Source: Microbacterium proteolyticum (GTDB lineage: Bacteria; Actinomycetota; Actinomycetes; Actinomycetales; Microbacteriaceae). Taken from it: 64,000 nucleotides of DNA. Both the position numbers and the translations under genes were made by a program. The notes under the pieces are model-generated. The model was not told the origin of the DNA, ran no database searches, and saw only the letters and a list, made by a program, of their open reading frames with translations. Shown one piece after another: positions 8,503 through 17,539 of the stretch (the first letter of the stretch is position 1; every line of letters begins with the position of its first letter). The DNA lies in NCBI RefSeq assembly GCF_014192415.1, contig NZ_JACHXY010000003.1, positions 556,227 to 620,226 of the forward strand, given 5' to 3'.

Positions 8503-9510
8503 TTACGTCGTCAGGCCGCTGTAGGCGTGCAGGCCCTTGAAGAAGACGTTGACGATCGTGAAGTTGAACAGCACCGCGGTGAAGCCGATGATCGACAGCC
8601 ACGCCGAGCGGGTGCCGCGCCAGCCGCGGGTCGCGCGGGCGTGGATGTACCCGGCGTAGAGCACCCAGATGACGAACGTCCAGACCTCTTTGGTGTCGAA
8701 GCCCCAGAAGCGACCCCACGCGTCGTTCGCCCAGATAGAGCCGGCGATGAGCGTGAAGGTCCAGAAGATGAAGCCGACGATGGCGAAGCGATAGGCGAGC
8801 GACTCCAGGGCGTCGGCCGACGGCACGGTGCGCAGGAAGCTGCGCTTCGGCTCGGCATCCGCCGGCGCCTCCGCGAGCTTGCGCTCGCGCCGCGCCTGGA
8901 TGAGTTGCACGACCGACAGGCCGAAGGCCAAGGCGAACAACGCCGTCGCAAGGCTCGCAACGAATACGTGGACGACGAGCCACACCGACTTCAACGGATC
9001 GGCCAGCGGCACGACCTCGACGTGGAAGGCGAGCGTCGCGCCACCGAGCAGGAGCACCGCGAGCCCCGTCATGAGCGAACCGAGGAAGCGCAGGTCGTAG
9101 CGAGTGAGCACGGCCAGGTAGACCGCGATGATGAGCAGCAGACCGGTCAGCGCGAACTCGTACATGTTCGACCACGGCACACGCTCGGCCGCGATGCCGC
9201 GCAGGACGGTCGCGACGAGGTGGAACACGAACCCGAGCGTCGTCAACACGGTGCCCAGCCGCGCCCACAGGTAGCGCGGCTTCGTCGCAGAGGCGGATGC
9301 CGACGACCCGCCGCCCGCGGAGATCACTCCCCCGCCGCCCGCGGTGACGAGCTCGCGCGCGACGACCTCGTCCTTCGCCTTCAGGGCGAGGTCGGAACGA
9401 CGCGCGAGGTCGATGGCGTAGGCGATGAACGCCAGCACGTAGATGGCGACCGCCGTCCACACCAAGAGGAGGGAGATCTCGTCGAGGAGAATCGGATCGG
9501 TTCCGGTCAT
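8503..9510 (-). CDS. ccsB: cytochrome c biogenesis protein CcsB (ResC, CcsA family)
   Basis: A multi-TM, 335-residue haem-handling subunit of the System II cytochrome c synthase. The Trp-rich haem motif is visible near residues 275-292 (WANDAWGRFWGFDTKEVW), followed by two more TM helices ending near the C-terminus. It presents haem to CXXCH apocytochromes on the outer membrane face together with ResB. It is the last gene of the operon and starts 4 bp after the resB stop. Confidence 0.92.
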   Translation of the reverse strand: MTGTDPILLDEISLLLVWTAVAIYVLAFIAYAIDLARRSDLALKAKDEVVARELVTAGGGGVISAGGGSSASASATKPRYLWARLGTVLTTLGFVFHLVATVLRGIAAERVPWSNMYEFALTGLLLIIAVYLAVLTRYDLRFLGSLMTGLAVLLLGGATLAFHVEVVPLADPLKSVWLVVHVFVASLATALFALAFGLSVVQLIQARRERKLAEAPADAEPKRSFLRTVPSADALESLAYRFAIVGFIFWTFTLIAGSIWANDAWGRFWGFDTKEVWTFVIWVLYAGYIHARATRGWRGTRSAWLSIIGFTAVLFNFTIVNVFFKGLHAYSGLTT

Positions 9511-9514
9511 GGTC

Positions 9515-11308
9515 TCAGTCTACTTTTCCGGTGTCGGGCTGGCTCGGGGAAGGTGTGGGCGATCCGGCCTCGGGGCCGGTCGGTCGCGGGTCGGCGTCGG
9601 TATCGGGCCGGCTCTGCGAGGGCAGGGCCGTGCCGTGCTTCTCGACGAGCTGATCGACGGCCGCGGCAAGGGTCGGGTCCTCCCCGCGTGCGAGGCCCGC
9701 GTACTCGATCGACACCCCGTTCGCGGACGGGGTGGCCTTGACCCACATGCGTCGGCGCGGAACGAACAGCGCCGCGAGCAGTCCGAACAGCGCGAGCAGG
9801 GCGAACGCCAGCACCCAGGGTCCCGCCAGATCGCGATGGATCGACAGCGACGCGAAACGCTTGACCGACCCGTCGTAGCCGGACGCGCCGGCCGGGGCCT
9901 CGTTCTCGAACGTGATGGTGCCCAGGCCGTTAGGGAGGTCCGCCGTCTGACCGGGCATGAGCTGCAGAGCCGGATTGCCGCTGTCGCCACCGGCGATCTG
10001 GGTCATGCCCGAGGGGTCGAGGGTGTACACCGAGCGGGGCGTGCCGTCGTCGATGCCGAGGTCGCCCTCGTAGACACGCAATGTCAGCACCGGGTACTCG
10101 AGGTCGCCGTAGGTCGAGGTGAGCGCCCCCGAGGGCAGCACGTCCATCGTCGGATAGAAGAAGCCGAGCAGGCCGAGCTGTTCGGGCAGTCCGTCGGCGA
10201 CCTTGATGACGCCGAGCGAGGTCATATTGGCATCCTGCGGGAGGAAGGCGACCGAATCGTGGAACACCTCTCGGCCGTCGGCGTCGCGGATCGTGACGGT
10301 GGGCGCGTACCCGTTTCCGAGGAGGTAGACGCGGTCTCCGCGCACGTCGAGCGGGTGGTTGACGCGCACCTCGCCGTCCTGCGGGTCGCCGCCCGGAGCC
10401 TGGGTGGTCACGTGCGCGACGAAGTCACCGGCTTGCCCTGAGCCGGGCTGTCCGGGAGGCACGTAGCTCACATCGAACTGATCGAGCGTCATCGAATACG
10501 GCGTGAGGGTGTCGCCGCTGACGAAGCGGCCCGGGTTGAACGAGGAGTAGTCGAGCAGGCTGTTCGCGAACGCCTGACCTTCCACGAGCACGCGCTGCCC
10601 GGTGTAGGTGAATCCGCCACCCACACCGACAGCGACGAGGACGCCCACGAGGGCCGCGTGGAAGACGAGGTTTCCCGTCTCCCGCAGGTAGCCGCGCTCG
10701 GCCGACACCGAGAACGTGCCGCGACCGTCGTAGCGCGCCACCCGGTAGCCGCTCTTTCGCAGCTGAGCTGCGGCGGTGTCGACGGCGGCGGATGCCGCGG
10801 CATCCGGGTCCCCGTCGACCGCGATCGTGCGGGTGCGGTGATCGTCGAGGCGCGACAGGCGCGCGGGGGTCCGCGGCGGCTGCGAGCGCAGGGCTTTCCA
10901 GTGATGCTTGGTGCGGGGCAGCACGCAGCCGATCAGCGAGATGAACAGCAGCAGGTAGATGGCCGAGAACCACGGCGAGGTGTAGACGTCGAAAAGGCTC
11001 AGGTTGTCGAGCACCGGCGCCAGATCGGGGTTGTCGGTGAAGTACTGCGTCACACCGTTGGGATCCGCGGTGCGCTGCGGCACGAGCGAGCCGGGTACGG
11101 CGGCGATCGCGAGCAGCAACAGCAGCACGAGGGCGGTGCGCATCGACGTGAGCTGACGCCAGCCCCAGCGCGCCCATCCCACGACACCGAGCTGCGGCTG
11201 GGTGATGTCGTCGGATTCGGATGCCGCGGCGGAGTCGGCGTGGTCGGACGGACGCAGAACGCCGTCCGTGGGCTCCCGACGCGACGGGTCAGAGGGGGAG
11301 CTGGACAC
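9515..11308 (-). CDS. resB: cytochrome c biogenesis protein ResB
   Basis: A 597-residue System II partner of CcsB. It has a polar N-terminal extension (about 45 residues), TM helices near 58-75 and 120-140, a large extracytoplasmic domain (about 230-520) and a final TM (about 530-550) followed by a Pro/Ser-rich cytosolic tail. The start overlaps the ccdA end by 20 bp, showing tight operon structure. Together with CcsB it carries out haem ligation to c-type cytochromes. Confidence 0.92.
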   Translation of the reverse strand: MSSSPSDPSRREPTDGVLRPSDHADSAAASESDDITQPQLGVVGWARWGWRQLTSMRTALVLLLLLAIAAVPGSLVPQRTADPNGVTQYFTDNPDLAPVLDNLSLFDVYTSPWFSAIYLLLFISLIGCVLPRTKHHWKALRSQPPRTPARLSRLDDHRTRTIAVDGDPDAAASAAVDTAAAQLRKSGYRVARYDGRGTFSVSAERGYLRETGNLVFHAALVGVLVAVGVGGGFTYTGQRVLVEGQAFANSLLDYSSFNPGRFVSGDTLTPYSMTLDQFDVSYVPPGQPGSGQAGDFVAHVTTQAPGGDPQDGEVRVNHPLDVRGDRVYLLGNGYAPTVTIRDADGREVFHDSVAFLPQDANMTSLGVIKVADGLPEQLGLLGFFYPTMDVLPSGALTSTYGDLEYPVLTLRVYEGDLGIDDGTPRSVYTLDPSGMTQIAGGDSGNPALQLMPGQTADLPNGLGTITFENEAPAGASGYDGSVKRFASLSIHRDLAGPWVLAFALLALFGLLAALFVPRRRMWVKATPSANGVSIEYAGLARGEDPTLAAAVDQLVEKHGTALPSQSRPDTDADPRPTGPEAGSPTPSPSQPDTGKVD

Positions 11309-12035
11309 CGCTCATCACCCCCTGCAGAGACGACATCCACGCGCCCCAGACACCGGTCACCATGGCGAGGCCGAGAACGATGAGCAACACTCCGCCGACG
11401 ATGTTGACGGCGCGGATGTGCGTGCGCAGGAATGCGACGGACCGGGTCGCCCACCCGAAACCGAGGGCGAGGAGGAGGAACGGGACGCCGAGGCCCAGCG
11501 AGTACGCCAGCCCCAGCAGGGCGGCACGGCCGGGGTCTCCGAGGTTGTACGACACCGACAGGATGGCCGTCAACGTCGGTCCGATGCACGGCGTCCACCC
11601 GACGCCGAGGGCGATACCGAGCAGCGGCGCCCCGATGAGACCGAGGTTGCTCTTGGCCTGCATCTTCACCGACCGCTGCGCGATACCGAACAGGCCGATG
11701 AACACGAGCCCCATCAGGATGATCACCACGCCGAGGACGCGCGTGATCACGTCGCCGTAGCGGGTGAAGAACGCCCCCGCGGCACCACCGAGCACATTGA
11801 AGGCCATGAACACCACAGTGAACCCGGCGATGAACAGCAGGGTACCGCCCAGCAGGCGACCCCGGCCGGCGGATGCCGAGCCCCCGCGGGGAGCGACGGC
11901 ACCGCCGATGTACCCCAGGTAGCCCGGTACGAGCGGCAGCACACAGGGCGAGAGGAACGAGATGAGGCCGGCCGCCAGGGCGATGGGCACGGCGATCCAC
12001 AGAGCCCCGTCGAAGACGAGGGCTCCCGGATTCAC
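11289..12035 (-). CDS. ccdA: cytochrome c biogenesis protein CcdA (thiol reductant transporter)
   Basis: A 248-residue, six-TM protein carrying electrons from cytosolic thioredoxin to extracytoplasmic ResA. The two redox Cys are in the expected helices: FLSPCVLPLVPGY near the N-terminus and GWTPCIGPT after the centre. The GTG at 12035 is taken as the start: it overlaps the resA TGA (GTGA) and removes an implausible upstream extension that would duplicate resA in another frame. Confidence 0.93.
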   Translation of the reverse strand: MNPGALVFDGALWIAVPIALAAGLISFLSPCVLPLVPGYLGYIGGAVAPRGGSASAGRGRLLGGTLLFIAGFTVVFMAFNVLGGAAGAFFTRYGDVITRVLGVVIILMGLVFIGLFGIAQRSVKMQAKSNLGLIGAPLLGIALGVGWTPCIGPTLTAILSVSYNLGDPGRAALLGLAYSLGLGVPFLLLALGFGWATRSVAFLRTHIRAVNIVGGVLLIVLGLAMVTGVWGAWMSSLQGVMSGVQLPL

Positions 12036-12637
12036 GCGTCCTCCGCGACCAGGGTGCGCACGATCGCCTCGAGGATCGAGGCCTCGGGCAGTTCGCCGAC
12101 GATGCGCGCCGCGACGCGCCCCTGCTTGTCGAGCACGAGGGTGGTCGGGGTGGCGTTCAGCGGCGTCTTGTCGTTGAACGCGAGCTTCAACTCGGCGTCG
12201 TTGACGGCCATCGCACTCGGGTAAGAGATGTCGTGGTCTCGCGCGAACGACTGCGCGGTCGAGGGCTGGTCGTAGGTGTTGATGCCGAGGAAGGCGACGT
12301 CCTGCCCCTCGAAGGCCTTGTACGCCTGTTCCAGGCGCGGCGCCTCGATGATGCACGGGCCGCACGTGGCGTACCAGAAGTTCACCACGAGCACCTTGCC
12401 GTCGTAGTCGGCGCTCGACACGGCGGACCCGTCGTCGAGCGTGCCGGCGAAGTCGACGGGCTCCCCGCGGCGGTCGGCCGGGATCTCAGCGGTCTGGAAA
12501 CCGTTCGCAGCGATGTAGCCCTTGTTGTCACCGGCACGGTACTGGTCGGCGAGCGGGTCGGCGGTGCAGGACGCAAGGCCCATCACGAGGGCCGCAGCGG
12601 CGGCCACAGACCCCGCGGCGGTGAGGATTCGGCGCAT
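12032..12637 (-). CDS. resA: thiol-disulfide oxidoreductase ResA/TlpA-like lipoprotein
   Basis: A 201-residue thioredoxin-fold lipoprotein. The signal peptide ends in a lipobox LASC with Cys at about 24, so it is membrane-anchored outside the cell. The active site is WYATCGPC, with the Pro-containing ATPTT loop later. It keeps apocytochrome CXXCH thiols reduced for haem attachment and receives electrons from CcdA next door. The ATG at 12637 overlaps the upstream phosphatase stop by one base. Confidence 0.93.
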   Translation of the reverse strand: MRRILTAAGSVAAAAALVMGLASCTADPLADQYRAGDNKGYIAANGFQTAEIPADRRGEPVDFAGTLDDGSAVSSADYDGKVLVVNFWYATCGPCIIEAPRLEQAYKAFEGQDVAFLGINTYDQPSTAQSFARDHDISYPSAMAVNDAELKLAFNDKTPLNATPTTLVLDKQGRVAARIVGELPEASILEAIVRTLVAEDA

Positions 12638-13281
12638 CACACGGCTCCTACGTCGACGGCTCCGGCGGTGGATGCCGGCTCGGCGTACGCCACCTCGACC
12701 CAACGCGTCGAGCCGTCGGCGCCGTCTCGCCGCTCGAAACTCGTCACGCTCGACAGCGCGCACCGGCGCTTGCGAGGGTCGTGGCGGGTGGGTTGGTGGG
12801 AGAGGGCGAGGTGGGTCACCCAGATCGGCAGCTGGTGCGAGACGACGACGACGTCGCCCGAGGGCACCCGTTCCCAGGCGTCGGCCATGGCATCCGTCAC
12901 CCGGGCGACGATGCGCTCGTAGGGCTCGCCCCAGCTGGGCACGGCAGGGCTACGGAGGTGACGCCAGTTGAGGGGGTTGGCGAGCGCCTGCTTCATGCGC
13001 CGTCCCTCAAAGACGTTGGTCGGCTCGATCACCCGGTCGTCGATGTACGCCTCGATGCCGAACATCTCGGTGAAGGGCTCCGCGGATTCGCGCGTGCGCT
13101 GCAACGGCGAGACCACCAGCGCGCTGACGGGCCGGTCGAGCGCGTGAACGTATTCGGCGGCCTGGCGGGCCATCTGCCGTCCGGCGACGCTGAGGCCGAA
13201 TCCGGGGAGCCGACCATAGAGCACGCGACGGGGGTTGTGGACCTCTCCGTGGCGCACGAGATGCAGGCGATCGGCGGTCAC
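12637..13281 (-). CDS. histidine phosphatase family protein heading the cytochrome c operon
   Basis: A 214-residue phosphoglycerate-mutase-like enzyme. The phosphohistidine motif LVRHGE is at residues 8-13 and the second catalytic His is in VVSHQLP near 148-152. The GTG start at 13281 has a TAGACT -10 element 6 bp upstream, suggesting a leaderless mRNA. It is translationally linked to resA (stop and start overlap), so it is the first gene of the cytochrome c maturation operon. The substrate is unknown. Confidence 0.88.
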   Translation of the reverse strand: MTADRLHLVRHGEVHNPRRVLYGRLPGFGLSVAGRQMARQAAEYVHALDRPVSALVVSPLQRTRESAEPFTEMFGIEAYIDDRVIEPTNVFEGRRMKQALANPLNWRHLRSPAVPSWGEPYERIVARVTDAMADAWERVPSGDVVVVSHQLPIWVTHLALSHQPTRHDPRKRRCALSSVTSFERRDGADGSTRWVEVAYAEPASTAGAVDVGAV

Positions 13282-13422
13282 GAGGCCAGTCTAGGCGCGG
13301 GTTCTGTGGTCTGACTGAGCGGGCGGGCCGGTTGCTTCGACGTGGAGATACCGTGCGACGCGGCCCCCTCGCAGAGTGAGGGAGAGGTACCCGAGCCCGT
13401 CGACGAGACCGTGTCCGCGCAC

Positions 13423-14130
13423 TCAGGCGTCGGTACGCGAGGCCGACTCCTGACGCGATGCGAGCAGTGAGCGGATGCGCGCGTACAGGAACCACGTGAC
13501 GCCGATGGCCACCGCGCCGATGACCACGTACTGCAGGATCGAGGCGTACTCCTCGACGATGTGCCAGTTCTCGCCCAGCAGGTACCCGGAGAGCACGAAG
13601 ATCGTGTTCCAGATCAGGCTGCCGGCCCCCGTGAGCAGACCGAAGCGCCACATCGGCATCTTCGACACCCCCGCGGGGATGGAGATGAGGCTTCGGAAGA
13701 TCGGGATCATGCGGCCGAAGAACACCGCCTTGCCACCGTGCCGCTCGAACCACGCCACCGTGCGATCGACGTCTTCGGGGTGCAGCAGCGGCATCTTGGC
13801 GGCGAAGGCGCGCAGACGCGCGGCTCCGAGCCATCGGCCGAGGCCGTAGAGCATGAACGCGCCGACGATCGATCCGATCGTCGTCCACAGCAGGGCCTCG
13901 AAGAGCGTGAACGAACCGCGGCTGGCGGTCAGCCCCGCCATCGGCAGAACGACTTCACTGGGCAGCGGCGGGAAGAGGTTCTCCAGCGCGATGGCGACGC
14001 CCGCGCCCACCGGGCCGATGATCTCCATGAGCGAGACGGTCCAGTCGGCCAGCGACGTCAGCCACGACTGCCCCTCGCCGGAGCCGGAACCGGCTCGAAG
14101 GGGAGACAGGGTGAGGGTGGTGTCGGTCAT
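13423..14130 (-). CDS. DedA family membrane protein
   Basis: A 235-residue SNARE-associated/DedA protein. It shows the signature ALENLFPPLPSEVVLPMAG near residues 46-66 and FFGRMIPIFRSLISIPAG near 140-158, with about five TM or re-entrant segments. The family includes undecaprenyl-phosphate or phospholipid flippases involved in membrane homeostasis; the specific lipid here is not determinable. It lies upstream of the phosphatase-res operon, separated by 141 bp. Confidence 0.9.
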   Translation of the reverse strand: MTDTTLTLSPLRAGSGSGEGQSWLTSLADWTVSLMEIIGPVGAGVAIALENLFPPLPSEVVLPMAGLTASRGSFTLFEALLWTTIGSIVGAFMLYGLGRWLGAARLRAFAAKMPLLHPEDVDRTVAWFERHGGKAVFFGRMIPIFRSLISIPAGVSKMPMWRFGLLTGAGSLIWNTIFVLSGYLLGENWHIVEEYASILQYVVIGAVAIGVTWFLYARIRSLLASRQESASRTDA

Positions 14131-14294
14131 CGGGTGCCTTCGCGCTCGGTGATCGGCCGCCCGAACGGACGCCCCTTTCAGGCTAGAGCCCGTGCGCGCG
14201 CGAATCCTGGGGGTTGCCCCCGAGCGAGGCGATGCCGCGATGCCCGCGCCCGAGTCCCCGTGCGGCGCGACCGGCGCACGTAGGATGGTCGATC

Positions 14295-15635
14295 GTGAGC
14301 GAACGAGTCCTGGTCAACCAGCTGAAATCCCTTCCCGCCGGCGCCGTCGAGGTGTCGGGATGGGTCGAAACCGTGCGCGATCAGAAGAAGGTGCAGTTCG
14401 TCGTCCTCCGTGACGAGACCGGCGCCGTGCAGCTGGTGAACCCCGCGACGCGCCCCTCGGAAGAGGCGACCGAGCAGGATGCCGCCGCCCTGGCGCTGAC
14501 CGAGACCGTCGGCGGCCTCGCCACCGGCACGTTCCTGACCGTGCGCGGCGAGCTGAAGCACGACGAGCGCGTCAAGCTCGGCGGGGTCGAGATCAAGGTC
14601 GGCGAGCTCGTGATCGCCGCCGCGGCCAACCCCGAGACCCCGATCGCCGCCGACAGCAGCCCCGATAAGCGCATGGACTGGCGCTTCCTCGACCTGCGTC
14701 AACGCCGCAACAACCTCATCTTCCGCGTGCAGACCACCCTCGAGCACGCCATGCGCACCTACTGGGTCGAGCGCGACTACATCGAGGTCCACTCCCCCAA
14801 GCTCATGGCGTCTCCCTCGGAGTCCAACGCCGAGCTGTTCGAGGTGCCGTACTTCGAAGACAAGACGGCCTATCTCGCGCAGAGCCCGCAGTTCTTCAAG
14901 CAGATGGCCCAGGTCGCCGGCTTCGGCAAGATCTTCGAGATCGCCCCCGCCTTCCGCGCCGACCCCTCTTTCACCAGCCGTCACGCGACCGAGTTCACCT
15001 CGATCGATGCAGAGATCAGCTGGATCGACTCGCACGAAGACGTCGCGCACATGCAGGAGGAACTGCTGCAGACGGCGTTCCAGGCCGTCGCCGACAAGCA
15101 CGGCGCCGAGATCCAGGAGCTGTTCGGCGTCGAGGTCCAGGTTCCGTCGCTGCCCTTCCCGCGCATCCCCCTGGCCGAGGCCCGCGAGATCGTCGCAGCC
15201 CGCGGATACGACGTCCCCCGCACCGACGGCGATCTCGACCCCGAGGGCGAGCGTCAGATCGCGGCGCACGTGGCCGAGACGTACGGGCACCAGTTCGTTT
15301 TCATCACCGACTACCACCCCGAGATCCGCGCTTTCTACCACATGCGCGACGAGGAGACCGGGCTGACGAAGTCGTACGACCTGCTCTTCAACGGCGTCGA
15401 GATCACGACGGGCGCCCAGCGCGAGCACCGCGTCGACGTGCTCGTGGAGCAGGCGAAGGAGAAGGGGCTCGACCCCGAGCACCTCGACTTCTACCTCGAT
15501 TTCTTCCGCTTCGGCGCCCCGCCGCACGGCGGTTTCGGCATGGGCCTCGCCCGTGTGCTCATGCTGCTGCTGGGCGAGTCGTCCATCCGCGAGGTCACCT
15601 ACCTGTTCCGCGGACCGACCCGCCTGGCCCCGTAA
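14295..15635 (+). CDS. aspS: aspartyl-tRNA synthetase, short non-discriminating (archaeal-like) type
   Basis: A 446-residue class II synthetase: N-terminal OB-fold anticodon domain (about 1-110), then a catalytic core with motif 2 (FEIAPAFRADPSFTSRHATEF) and motif 3 (GFGMGLARVLMLLL). It lacks the GAD insertion of typical bacterial AspRS (about 590 residues), so it matches the class annotated aspartate-tRNA(Asn) ligase that charges both tRNA-Asp and tRNA-Asn and relies on GatCAB. That specificity is inferred from class. The GTG at 14295 follows TAGGATGG, usable as ribosome site or -10. Confidence 0.92.
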   Translation: MSERVLVNQLKSLPAGAVEVSGWVETVRDQKKVQFVVLRDETGAVQLVNPATRPSEEATEQDAAALALTETVGGLATGTFLTVRGELKHDERVKLGGVEIKVGELVIAAAANPETPIAADSSPDKRMDWRFLDLRQRRNNLIFRVQTTLEHAMRTYWVERDYIEVHSPKLMASPSESNAELFEVPYFEDKTAYLAQSPQFFKQMAQVAGFGKIFEIAPAFRADPSFTSRHATEFTSIDAEISWIDSHEDVAHMQEELLQTAFQAVADKHGAEIQELFGVEVQVPSLPFPRIPLAEAREIVAARGYDVPRTDGDLDPEGERQIAAHVAETYGHQFVFITDYHPEIRAFYHMRDEETGLTKSYDLLFNGVEITTGAQREHRVDVLVEQAKEKGLDPEHLDFYLDFFRFGAPPHGGFGMGLARVLMLLLGESSIREVTYLFRGPTRLAP

Positions 15636-15703
15636 AGCACCGAACGGTGGATGCCGGGGGTTCACCCCCTTCGAAGCACCGACGTCCACGATTCGACCGA
15701 GCG

Positions 15704-15730
15704 ACGCCCGGGGTTCACTCCCCGGGCGTT
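15704..15730 (+). terminator. Intrinsic-type terminator of aspS
   Basis: ACGCCCGGGG and CCCCGGGCGT form a 10-bp perfect stem with a 6-base loop, ending in GTT. A smaller hairpin (GGGGG-TTCA-CCCCC) lies just upstream at 15656-15669. There is no long T-run. Confidence 0.65.
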
Positions 15731-15762
15731 GTCGCGTCATCGGCGACCCCTAACGTGGGCGC

Positions 15763-16830
15763 ATGGTCGCCGTCACGCCCGTGGATCCCGCGGGAACCGG
15801 GCGTGCGCCACGCCCCCGGGGCTGGGCGATCGTCTTCCGCGGTGTCAGTCGTGATCGCGCCGGCGTCCGCGTGCTGCACGACATCGACCTCGAGATCGCG
15901 GCCGGTCGGATCACGGCGATCGTCGGCCCGTCGGGGTGCGGGGCTTCGACGCTGCTCAGACTCGCCACCGGCGCCGAGCGCTGCGACGCGGGAAGCGTGC
16001 AGGTGGAGGGACGCACGGGCGCCGCGGCCCCCCGCCTGCCCGTGGTGGCGGACCGCGCGTCGGTCCCGCGCTTCCGTCACGTGCGCGCGTCGATCGCCGC
16101 GGCGGCACGTCTCGCCGGCGTCGTCGATCCCGCTCTCGAGACGGAGCGTCTGTGCGAGCTCGTCGGGCTGGACGCACCGGATGCCACCGTGTCCCGGCTC
16201 GCACTCGGCGACCGCCAGCGCTGGGCGGTGGCGCGGGTCCTGGCAACCCGCCCGCGCGCCCTCGTTCTCGACGACGCCCTCGCAGCACTCCACACGACCG
16301 CCCGCGCGGAGACGCGGGACCGCCTCGTCCGCGAATTGCGCGAGCGTGGGGTGACGACCCTCTGGGCCACACGCGACACCGCCGAAGGCGCAGCCGTCGC
16401 CGACGAGCTCGTCGTGATGGACGAGGGAAGGATCATCGCCCAGGGCTCCCCGGCAGACGTCTACGGTCGCGTCGGAGATGCCGCCGTCGCGGAGGTCCTC
16501 GGACCGGTCAGCACGGTGCCGGGAATCGTCGAGGGCGCTCTCGTGGAGGTCTGGGGCCAACGCCTGCCCCTCGCCGGTGCGGCCCACGACGGGCACTGCG
16601 AGGTGGTGGTACGGCCCGAGAACGTGGTGCTGGTCGCTGCGGACGCGCCGGGGGTGGACGCCGTCGTCGAGGAGACGACGTTCCTGGGCAGCGTCCGCCG
16701 TTCGACCGTTCTGACCGCCGACGGCAGCCGCGTCGTGGTCGAACACCCCGCCGGGCGACTGCTGGACGACGACGCGCGCGTGCGCATCGCTCTCGCGCCC
16801 GTGCCGGCGAGCGTCCTCTCCCAGGATTGA
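15763..16830 (+). CDS. orphan ABC ATPase-like protein with degraded catalytic motifs and TOBE-like tail
   Basis: A 355-residue protein built like MalK/FbpC importer ATPases: an ABC domain (about 22-245) and a C-terminal TOBE-like region (about 255-350). The key motifs are altered. Walker A reads GPSGCGAST, with Ala in place of the ATP-binding Lys. The signature is SRLALGDRQ instead of LSGGQ. Walker B ends LVLDDALAALH, with Asp instead of the catalytic Glu. No permease or binding protein adjoins it. It may be a regulatory or pseudo-ATPase rather than a transporter motor. TAACGT lies 9 bp before the ATG. Confidence 0.75.
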   Translation: MVAVTPVDPAGTGRAPRPRGWAIVFRGVSRDRAGVRVLHDIDLEIAAGRITAIVGPSGCGASTLLRLATGAERCDAGSVQVEGRTGAAAPRLPVVADRASVPRFRHVRASIAAAARLAGVVDPALETERLCELVGLDAPDATVSRLALGDRQRWAVARVLATRPRALVLDDALAALHTTARAETRDRLVRELRERGVTTLWATRDTAEGAAVADELVVMDEGRIIAQGSPADVYGRVGDAAVAEVLGPVSTVPGIVEGALVEVWGQRLPLAGAAHDGHCEVVVRPENVVLVAADAPGVDAVVEETTFLGSVRRSTVLTADGSRVVVEHPAGRLLDDDARVRIALAPVPASVLSQD

Positions 16831-16933
16831 GGTCGGCGGCTCACTCGGGCGCCGGAGCGGTGTCGCAGCGCACGGCGGATCCCCGCATCCACTCACGCGG
16901 CAGAAATCCCCACGTGCGCTCTCGGGGCAGGGG

Positions 16934-17236
16934 TCAGAACGGGTAGTCGACGCAGGAACGCTCGGCGACGACGGAGCGGACGAACGCCGCGACCTCTTGG
17001 TGGGCCGGGTGCACCTGATACCGCTCGAGGGCGGCGGCGTCGGCGAACTCGCTCACGAGCGCGACGTCCCAGTTCGACTGGGGATTGACGACGTTGCGCC
17101 CCACCTCGATGTGGTCGATCTCGGTCACGACCTCGCGGAGGGCGAGGAGCTTGTCAGCGATCTGCTCGGCGTGCAGGGCTCGGGTGTCTGCGTCGTCGGC
17201 CGCGAGCTTCCACAGGACGATGTGACGGATGCTCAC
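16934..17236 (-). CDS. Dabb (stress-responsive A/B barrel) family protein
   Basis: A 100-residue single-domain ferredoxin-like barrel protein. It begins SIRHIVLWKL and contains NPQSNWDVALVSEFADAAALERYQVHPAHQEV, the pattern of the Dabb/EthD-like dimeric barrel family. Function in bacteria is mostly unknown. The GTG at 17236 overlaps the stop of the glutaredoxin-like gene (GTGA), so the two are co-translated. Confidence 0.85.
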   Translation of the reverse strand: MSIRHIVLWKLAADDADTRALHAEQIADKLLALREVVTEIDHIEVGRNVVNPQSNWDVALVSEFADAAALERYQVHPAHQEVAAFVRSVVAERSCVDYPF

Positions 17237-17511
17237 GAGGAGGCTCCTTCGGAATCTGCCGCGATCAGGGCGGCTCGCAGGCGGTCGGCGGAGACCCGCC
17301 AGTGGGCGTGCAGTTCGCCGTCGATGAGCACGACGGGAATCTTCTCCCACCAGACGGCGTGCAGCGCAGCATCATCGGCGATCGAGGCCTGCTCGATCTC
17401 GACGCGCTCGGCGACGCTCGCGGGAAGGTCGGCGACGACCGTTTCGACGATCTGCTCGGCCACGTCGCACAGATGGCAATCGGGCTTGCCGATCAGCGTG
17501 AGGGTCGTCAC
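17233..17511 (-). CDS. glutaredoxin-like thiol protein
   Basis: A 92-residue thioredoxin-fold protein of the DUF836/glutaredoxin 2-like group, with a CHLC dithiol motif at residues 12-15 (GKPDCHLCDVA) and the conserved cis-Pro region WWEKIPVVLIDGE. It probably acts as a small cytosolic thiol-disulfide exchanger. It starts at GTG 17511 with TAGGAT a few bases upstream and is co-translated with the Dabb gene. The partner is unknown. Confidence 0.85.
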   Translation of the reverse strand: MTTLTLIGKPDCHLCDVAEQIVETVVADLPASVAERVEIEQASIADDAALHAVWWEKIPVVLIDGELHAHWRVSADRLRAALIAADSEGASS

Positions 17512-17539
17512 ACGTCCATCCTAGGAGGGTCGGACGCGG

